From REEB95 sp035934235 (lineage in GTDB: Bacteria > Pseudomonadota > Alphaproteobacteria > ATCC43930 > CGMCC-115725): 64,000 nt of DNA. A program made the translations under genes and the position numbers. Positions 59,104-64,000 of the stretch are shown here, piece by piece. The notes beneath the pieces are model-generated. The model searched no databases and was not told the DNA's origin. It saw only the letters and a list, made by a program, of their open reading frames with translations. Numbering within the stretch: position 1 is the first letter of the stretch; the number at the start of each line of letters is the position of its first letter. The stretch covers positions 1 through 64,000 of the forward strand of contig DASYYB010000020.1 in the NCBI GenBank assembly GCA_035934235.1. Reading direction: 5' to 3'.

Positions 59104-59128
59104 ATTATCTCCTCTTTGTAGAGATAAT
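59104..59128. promoter_or_regulatory. Inverted repeat operator upstream of padR
   Basis: ATTATCTC-N9-GAGATAAT is a perfect 8-bp-arm inverted repeat ending 13 bases before the PadR start. Its position suits autoregulation of the PadR operon. Confidence 0.6.
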
Positions 59129-59141
59129 AAGGGTGGTGCGA

Positions 59142-59471
59142 ATGGTCCGGTATGGCATGGGGCGGCTTGAGGAAGCGGTCTTGCTGGCGGTTGTACGGCT
59201 TGGCGCCAAAGGGTACGGCGTCACGATCCGTCGTGACGTGAACGAGCGGCTGGGTGGCGGCGAGCGGTCGTTCGGCGCGATCTACTCCTCGCTTGAGCGA
59301 CTGGAAGCAAAGGGCTTTATCTCATCGAAGCTAGGAAAGCCCACGCCGGAGCGCGGCGGTAAACCGAAGCGCTTTTACAAGATTGAAGCGCCAGGAGTCC
59401 GCGCATTGGCTGATGCTCACACCGGCGTGGTGAATGTATGGGCTGGACTGCCTGCGGGAGCACCGGCATGA
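59142..59471 (+). CDS. PadR family transcriptional regulator
   Basis: The 109-residue winged-helix product has EEAVLLAVVRLGAKGYGVTI, SFGAIYSSLERLEAKGFISS and GGKPKRFYKIEAPGVRAL, the PadR DNA-binding pattern. The start ATG has AAGGGTGG upstream. It overlaps the next gene (ATGA). Confidence 0.87.
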   Translation: MVRYGMGRLEEAVLLAVVRLGAKGYGVTIRRDVNERLGGGERSFGAIYSSLERLEAKGFISSKLGKPTPERGGKPKRFYKIEAPGVRALADAHTGVVNVWAGLPAGAPA

Positions 59472-60088
59472 AGAAGCGTGACAATCGGTTCGATGCCGAG
59501 CAGATGGACCTATTCCGGCAGGGTAAGCCGGTAGACAACGATTGGTTTCAGGACTGGTTGAAGCGGCAGGTCGGCGAGAATCCCGATATGCCGGCAGGTA
59601 CCGAAGTTTTGCTTTCACTCGACAGCGGCGACTCCCCCGAGGCGGAACTAAACGAACAATTCGACCTCTACGTCCAGGGGTTGCAGCGGAGAGCAAAGGG
59701 GGCGACCGAGGAAGCTCTAGAGTCTATGACCGAGGAACTCATAGCTGCAGAGGCTCAACTGAGGAACACCCTCAACGACGCAAACGTGAGAAACCGTTTG
59801 CGGGCCGTCCGGTCACTCAAGCGTTGGCGAAATGGCATGCGACCGTCGGAGTCCGCGTGCGCCGTCCCGCGTTGGGGCGAATTTGCGCTTCTGTTTGTAT
59901 TGCCGAAGAAAGCGCGCGAAACGTTGCCTGCTGACCTAGCGCAGGAATTCCGTGAGGTCATCTTACCGAAGATGGGGCCGCGGCTAGCGCCCATCTGGTA
60001 TTGGGTGCAGGTCGCGCGTACCGCACCATGGATGTGGTTCACCATCGGATACACGTTGTTGCGCGCGAAGATCGGCCTGCCGATCTAG
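59468..60088 (+). CDS. PadR-linked protein with C-terminal membrane segment
   Basis: A 206-residue protein: a charged N-terminal part (DAEQMDLFRQGKPVDNDWFQ), a predicted coiled-coil (EEALESMTEELIAAEAQLRN) and a C-terminal hydrophobic segment (IWYWVQVARTAPWMWFTIGY). It starts within the PadR stop, a typical regulator-target pair. No family recognised; it may be a membrane sensor or target of the PadR regulator. Confidence 0.65.
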   Translation: MKKRDNRFDAEQMDLFRQGKPVDNDWFQDWLKRQVGENPDMPAGTEVLLSLDSGDSPEAELNEQFDLYVQGLQRRAKGATEEALESMTEELIAAEAQLRNTLNDANVRNRLRAVRSLKRWRNGMRPSESACAVPRWGEFALLFVLPKKARETLPADLAQEFREVILPKMGPRLAPIWYWVQVARTAPWMWFTIGYTLLRAKIGLPI

Positions 60089-60276
60089 CGGCACACTGAA
60101 ATGGGCGGCGCGAGGCTTCGGCATCCGGTGCGATAGCGCGATGCGTGGTCGGCTCGGTCGTCATCGCGGGCGCGACGAAGCATTCGCCGGCGCTTTTTCT
60201 GCCGCGGCGCCGATTGCGTCTCGGCTAGCGCAATGACAGAGTGAACGGAGCGATCACCATAATCGGAGTGGCGTCG

Positions 60277-60711
60277 ATGGCGTCGGACGCGATTCAATCG
60301 CCCTGGAGAACCGCCGCGATCCTCGTCGCCCGGTTGATTTTCGCGGGCATCTTCGTCATGGCCGCGGCTTTCAAGTTCATCAACATGGGCGGCACGGCAG
60401 GCTATATCGCCGCGGCCGGCCTCCCGGTGCCGTTGCTATTGGCGTGGTGCGCCGCCGTGTTCGAATGCGCGCTGATCGTATGCTTCCTGACCGGCGCTTA
60501 TTTTTCCGAGGCGGCGCTGCTGGCGGCCGCCTATGTGCTGTTCCTCGGCTTTACGTTCCACGGGCCGGGACGCTGGAGCGGCAACCAGACGGAGTTCGGT
60601 TTCTTCGTCGACCACTTTACCTTCGTTGCCGGGCTGCTATTTGCCGCGGTCCACGGACCGGGACGCGTTCTGGCGTTGAAGGCTGGATCGATCGGCCGGG
60701 CGCAATTCTGA
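60277..60711 (+). CDS. DoxX-like membrane protein
   Basis: The product is about 144 residues with four helices: AAILVARLIFAGIFVMAAAF, LLLAWCAAVFECALIVCFLT and AALLAAAYVLFLGFTFHGPG. The CGGAG eight bases before the ATG supports this start; an upstream GTG is possible. Its last codons (GRAQF) come from the SOS-box repeat, so the 3' end may be altered relative to relatives. Confidence 0.8.
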   Translation: MASDAIQSPWRTAAILVARLIFAGIFVMAAAFKFINMGGTAGYIAAAGLPVPLLLAWCAAVFECALIVCFLTGAYFSEAALLAAAYVLFLGFTFHGPGRWSGNQTEFGFFVDHFTFVAGLLFAAVHGPGRVLALKAGSIGRAQF

Positions 60712-60767
60712 GGATGCGATTTTCATAGCAAATCGCACCGGGCCAGTCAAGAACAAATAGGGAACAT
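60695..60767 (-). repeat. SOS-box repeat, copy 2
   Basis: The same element as at 55152-55224. It includes the LexA box GAAC-N7-GAAC at 60751-60765 and a minus-strand TTGACT-N17-TATGAA promoter pointing into the DoxX-like gene. No terminator follows in this copy. Confidence 0.85.
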
Positions 60768-60798
60768 TTTTCTAGGAGATGAATGCTGTCATCCGGCA

Positions 60799-60820
60799 TA
60801 TAATGCAACGGTACCGTTGC
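60799..60820 (+). promoter_or_regulatory. -10 element with overlapping 16-bp palindromic operator
   Basis: TATAAT is directly followed by the perfect palindrome GCAACGGTACCGTTGC, typical of a TetR-family operator. It lies about 90 bases ahead of the exported-protein gene, whose neighbour is a TetR gene. No good -35 is seen, so an activator or a weak promoter is possible. Confidence 0.7.
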
Positions 60821-60907
60821 GTTGCGTTAAGGAAGCTATTGAGCGACAGGCGCCGCGTCGCTTGCCGTAAGAGCGCAACACCACGCCGCTGCCTTGGAGG
60901 GATGATC

Positions 60908-61273
60908 ATGCTGAAATTCAGATCCGCGTTGATCGCCGGCTGTGCCGCCGCGGCCCTTGCCGTCGCGCCCATGGCTTCCGCGTCGGCACACGGGTACCGC
61001 CACGGCGGCGGGCTCATCTTCGGGTTGGCTGCTGTCGGTGCGGCCGCGATTGTCGGCGTCGCCACGATCGTAACCGCCCCCATCCGCGCATTGGCCGCGC
61101 CGGCGTATGCCGGGCCGGCTTACTATGCACCGCCGCCGGCGTATTATCCGCCACCGTCGGCGTATTATCCGCCACCGCCGAGCTATTATGCCCCGCCTGC
61201 CTACTATGCGCCGCCACCGCCACCGCCGCCGCCTTATGGCTACTACCCGCCTCCCGGCTATTACGGACGCTGA
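60908..61273 (+). CDS. Exported Pro/Tyr-rich repeat protein
   Basis: The 121-residue product has a signal peptide (ALIAGCAAAALAVAPMASA), a short hydrophobic segment (LIFGLAAVGAAAIVGVATIV) and a C-terminal tail of repeats such as APPPAYYPPPSAYYPPPP. GGAGG seven bases before the second ATG fixes the start. It is probably envelope located and controlled by the adjacent TetR. Confidence 0.75.
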   Translation: MLKFRSALIAGCAAAALAVAPMASASAHGYRHGGGLIFGLAAVGAAAIVGVATIVTAPIRALAAPAYAGPAYYAPPPAYYPPPSAYYPPPPSYYAPPAYYAPPPPPPPPYGYYPPPGYYGR

Positions 61274-61330
61274 GCCGTACCGAGGCGAAGCGCATTCAAT
61301 TCGATTCTGTTTGACGGCGAGGCGACCGGC

Positions 61331-62029
61331 GTGACCACGCGCCGGACAGCGGGAACGCGGACGGTTTCCCGACGACGCGGCGGCAGGCCGTCGCGCGAAG
61401 ATGCCGCGCTTCTCGGCGAACGCATTCTCGACGTCGCGACCGAATTGTTCCTCGCCGAGGGATACGGCGTCACGAGCATCGAAGCGATCGCGCAGCGCGC
61501 CCGGATTTCCAAGCGCACATTTTATCATCGGTTTCCCGACAAGGCGGCTCTCTTCGGCGCCGTCATTCACCGGATTATCGAAAGGCTCCGGCCACCGGCC
61601 GACATACCGCTCTTCGAGGGCGGCAACCTAGACGAGATTCTGCGGCATCTAGCGCGGCTCATCCTGCGCGCCGTCCTTGCGCCGACGGCGCTGTCACTCC
61701 ATCGGCTATTGGTGGCCGAGGCGCGGCGCTTCCCCGAACTTGCCGCCGTTGCGGCGCGCGAAGGCAGCCGGGACGAGGCCGTCAAGCAGATCGCCGCCAT
61801 CATCGACCGCGAGACACGTGCCACCGGTCTTGCCGTCGACGATCCGTTATTTGCCGCCGAGCAGTTTCTCGAATTTGTTATCGCGGCACCACGGCGCCGC
61901 GCGCTCGGTTTCGGTACGCCGATGAACGAGGCCGAACTCAACGCCTGGGCAGACGATTGCGTCGATCTGTTCCTGAATGGCTGCCGCGCCGGGAAATCGA
62001 ACCCGGACGGGCCACAAAAAAAGAAGTAG
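61331..62029 (+). CDS. TetR/AcrR family regulator
   Basis: A 232-residue protein with GTG start. The DNA-binding helix-turn-helix is RILDVATELFLAEGYGVTSI and SKRTFYHRFPDKAALFGAVI. The C-terminal ligand domain resembles the AefR-like subgroup (LLVAEARRFPELAAV). It likely binds the palindrome upstream of the preceding gene. Confidence 0.88.
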   Translation: MTTRRTAGTRTVSRRRGGRPSREDAALLGERILDVATELFLAEGYGVTSIEAIAQRARISKRTFYHRFPDKAALFGAVIHRIIERLRPPADIPLFEGGNLDEILRHLARLILRAVLAPTALSLHRLLVAEARRFPELAAVAAREGSRDEAVKQIAAIIDRETRATGLAVDDPLFAAEQFLEFVIAAPRRRALGFGTPMNEAELNAWADDCVDLFLNGCRAGKSNPDGPQKKK

Positions 62030-62047
62030 GAAAGTCAGCGGCCGCGC

Positions 62048-62362
62048 TCAATGGCGGTGGAAACCGCCCCCGTGATGGAAAAAGAACGGGCGGCCGAAGC
62101 GGACGTCGAAGAAGGCGAATGCGGGTGCCGGATACACCGCCACCGGCGGCGGCGCGTAATAAATCGGCGGCGGGTAATAATAGTAGCCGTTCGGCGGATA
62201 GACGATGCAGCCATAGCCTGGCCAATAGTAATAGCCGGCAGGGCACGCGGGTGCGGGATACGTGGGGTCATATTGCGCCGTGGCCGGTTGGACGCCGAAC
62301 AATCCCAGCCCTATTCCGGCCGCCGCCGCCAAAATCCTGAAGCGATGCCAGCCGCGCGACAT
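62048..62362 (-). CDS. Exported Tyr/Pro-rich protein
   Basis: A 104-residue protein with signal peptide (ILAAAAGIGLGLFGVQPATA), then CPAGYYYWPGYGCIVYPPNG, further Tyr/Pro repeats and a His-rich end (FFFHHGGGFHRH). It is convergent with the TetR gene. Two Cys in the mature part suggest a disulfide. Function unknown. Confidence 0.7.
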   Translation of the reverse strand: MSRGWHRFRILAAAAGIGLGLFGVQPATAQYDPTYPAPACPAGYYYWPGYGCIVYPPNGYYYYPPPIYYAPPPVAVYPAPAFAFFDVRFGRPFFFHHGGGFHRH

Positions 62363-62655
62363 GGGCGACCTCCCTCGCTTGCTCTCATTTGGAGGTTGGA
62401 TGGCAGACGACCGTTTCCAATCACAAGTTTGTGTGCGGCAAAATTCGCGGCCACGTCAGGTCCTTACGCTCAACCGCTCGCTTCAGGAACTGCCACTTCT
62501 AGGCGTCGACCCGTGCGAGATCGGTGGCGGCAGCCGCGTCGCCGCCAATGACCTCGGCTTCATCGAGCTTGCTTTAATTCGCCTTTGGCCGCGTACTGAT
62601 GGGCTCACGCCCTCGAGGAATTGGCCGAGCAAACCTCAAAGCAGGAGTTGCGCGA
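62363..62655. other. Intergenic stretch, no convincing gene
   Basis: About 290 bases between the exported protein gene and the next small gene. Open frames exist but lack start signals or recognisable sequence. It likely holds divergent promoters. Confidence 0.45.
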
Positions 62656-62847
62656 ATGGCCGTCGTTCCCGTCTTCAGCTACACAACCTATAACCTCGCG
62701 ACTGACCGAAACGATAAGCAGCCCGTTAAGGGCACGGTCAATGCAATTTGGCGCGCCAAAGGCGACGTCATCAATGGCACGCGAGAAATGATCGACGAAT
62801 CACTCCTTGACGATGCCGGGTTTTGCCGCCCCGCAACTTCGAATTAG
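62656..62847 (+). CDS. Conserved small hypothetical protein (63 aa)
   Basis: The ATG gives VVPVFSYTTYNLATDRNDKQ followed by NAIWRAKGDVINGTREMIDE. It resembles small proteins of Rhizobiales with the same start and DESxLD end. Role unknown. An in-frame upstream ATG exists but adds an unlikely Arg-rich leader. Confidence 0.65.
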   Translation: MAVVPVFSYTTYNLATDRNDKQPVKGTVNAIWRAKGDVINGTREMIDESLLDDAGFCRPATSN

Positions 62848-62889
62848 GACACGAGCTGCCCGGCCGCGAGCTTGACGCGCGGCAACGGC

Positions 62890-63048
62890 TCAGCCCTGGT
62901 GCCTTTCCAGCTCCTGGATCTTTTCAAGCTCCGCTTCGATTTTCCGGATCGTTTCGAGGTAGTACTGCGCGACCGACGCAGGCGCGCCGCGGAGCAATCG
63001 ATTGTACGCCTCGATTTGGAACCTCAGGTCATCAGCACGGTCGGACAT
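62890..63048 (-). CDS. Small helical protein (52 aa)
   Basis: The ATG gives SDRADDLRFQIEAYNRLLRG followed by VAQYYLETIRKIEAELEKIQ, a helix-rich product. Similar small proteins recur in alphaproteobacteria but no function is known. The ribosome binding site is AGGAAAGTCGTC. Confidence 0.6.
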   Translation of the reverse strand: MSDRADDLRFQIEAYNRLLRGAPASVAQYYLETIRKIEAELEKIQELERHQG

Positions 63049-63117
63049 GACGACTTTCCTAAACACACGCCGCCGATCAGCGGCGCCGTCGGCCCGGCGC
63101 GCGGGCACTGCGAGCGG

Positions 63118-63300
63118 TTACTCGGCGCCGGCGCCGGTCGCTTGGCCGGGCGCAGCGGCCCCTTGTTCAATTTCCGTTGCCGCCTGCTCGCACTGATTGG
63201 CAAGGATCGGGAATACGCGTTGCCTTTCGGCTTCCCGCGTTGTCTGCGCCGCTCGACGCAGCTCGAAGGCTTGTTCTCGCAATAGCGCTGGTTCGCGCAT
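63118..63300 (-). CDS. Small helical protein (60 aa)
   Basis: MREPALLREQAFELRRAAQT and the later FPILANQCEQAATEIEQGAA form two helices, with a Gly/Ala-rich tail. GGAGG six bases ahead of the ATG supports the start. Similar to widespread small alphaproteobacterial proteins of unknown role. Confidence 0.6.
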   Translation of the reverse strand: MREPALLREQAFELRRAAQTTREAERQRVFPILANQCEQAATEIEQGAAAPGQATGAGAE

Positions 63301-63534
63301 TGGCATCCTCCCTGAACGCCTCGACGTACGCAAAGCTTGTCACCGCGCCACACGCCCCCTCAAGTTCATAAATCTGCAACAGATCGGACAGCGTTCCGGC
63401 GCGCCGTTTCCCCAATATAGGCAAGGCCTTGACGCGAGCGATGCCGAAGCATGAAATCAAAGACGGCAAGCACGTCGCTTGCCCGTTAGAGCAAGCACGT
63501 GACCTGCCGGTGTGTGTGTAGGTAGGAGGTCACC

Positions 63535-63954
63535 ATGTGCGATTATTCCCTGGAAGCGTACCGAACCCGACCGGCCCGCGAGGGCGAACGCTATGTGACG
63601 ATCCGCTTCAACAGCGGCTCGATCGGCCTGGCGGCGCCCGGTGACGTCATGACTCCGGTCTGCGTCGCCTGCGACACGCCGCTGCACATCGAGGACATTC
63701 CGGCGCATGTGCAGGCGCGGCTTGGCATCAACGCCGCCGAGGACGCGACCCTGGTGCATCTGGATCAGGGGTCCTTCCGCGACGGCGTGCGTTTCGCGAA
63801 CGGCGGGACGATCGCGCTCTATCAACTCGGCACCGGCGTCGGCGTGACCGTGACCGCGCTGCTCGAGAATGCCGGCCGCATCGAGCGCCCGGCAGAGCGC
63901 AGACATGAACGGCAGCAGACGGCCGGACTCTTCGCCCGCTGGCTCGCCGACTGA
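63535..63954 (+). CDS. Conserved hypothetical protein (139 aa)
   Basis: It begins CDYSLEAYRTRPAREGERYV and contains SIGLAAPGDVMTPVCVACDT with a CxxC and ALYQLGTGVGVTVTALLENA. AGGAGG precedes the ATG. The N-terminus CDYSLE is a conserved start in alphaproteobacterial homologues. Function unknown. Confidence 0.75.
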   Translation: MCDYSLEAYRTRPAREGERYVTIRFNSGSIGLAAPGDVMTPVCVACDTPLHIEDIPAHVQARLGINAAEDATLVHLDQGSFRDGVRFANGGTIALYQLGTGVGVTVTALLENAGRIERPAERRHERQQTAGLFARWLAD

Positions 63955-64000
63955 CGAGGCTTCGCGCTCAATTTCGTCCCCTTCGGGCCGTCCCGCCATC

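Noticed and set aside
62262..62693. A 143-codon plus-strand frame overlapping two small genes
   Set aside because: Overlaps an exported protein gene in antisense and the 63-aa gene in another frame; no start signal.

Overview
The window is high-GC, densely packed bacterial DNA of alphaproteobacterial type. The tRNA-Tyr/tRNA-Gly/tuf arrangement, thiOSGE and thiC behind TPP riboswitches, Flp pilins, GAAC-N7-GAAC SOS boxes and tail genes related to the Rhodobacter gene transfer agent (GTA) all fit Alphaproteobacteria, possibly Rhodospirillales-like. Genus cannot be told from the sequence. No plasmid or complete phage replication functions are visible.

Layout. 1-3.9 kb: start of tuf (EF-Tu), tRNA-Gly, tRNA-Tyr, rlmB, tRNA-Thr, small exported proteins and a methyltransferase. 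4-14.6 kb: a surface-polysaccharide locus (WecA/WbpL-type sugar-phosphate transferase, epimerase, Wzy/WaaL-type membrane protein, glycosyltransferase, YdcF, CapD/WbpM dehydratase, rfbA, rfbB, HAD phosphatase) ending in panC; the minus-strand genes are joined by 4-base stop/start overlaps. 14.6-22.7 kb: thiamine genes, thiC with a Nudix gene and thiO-thiS-thiG-thiE, each led by a TPP riboswitch, with DoxX, Flp pilin and GST genes between. 22.7-30.3 kb: ordinary chromosomal genes (DUF1345, phosphotransferase, nadX, msrB, hrpB, MFS exporter).

30.4-54.1 kb is the notable part: an almost complete minus-strand siphovirus/GTA-like morphogenesis cluster. Reading along the minus strand it has two small terminase paralogues, large terminase, portal, protease-scaffold, capsid, connector, tail completion, tail tube, two tail chaperone-like proteins, a short tape measure, DUF2460, DUF2163, NlpC/P60, hub, tail fibre, GH108 endolysin and a GTA-type 3-TM holin. 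The tail order matches Rhodobacter GTA genes 9-15. No integrase, repressor or replication gene is present. Groups of host-type genes on the opposite strand interrupt the cluster at four places: a TPR protein, an LpxL-like acyltransferase plus lipoprotein, cspA-infA-hdeD, and an FkbM methyltransferase. A same-strand pair, a deaminase-like remnant and a 149-residue partner, interrupts it at a fifth place. The cspA-infA-hdeD group contains a 38-bp duplication of the infA 3' end.

54.1-60.8 kb is a boundary zone of decayed pieces: truncated duplicates of the small terminase region, a dispersed repeat carrying a LexA box, and lower-GC accessory genes (DUF3892, PadR pair, unknowns). 60.8-64 kb holds a TetR-regulated exported protein gene and small conserved hypotheticals.
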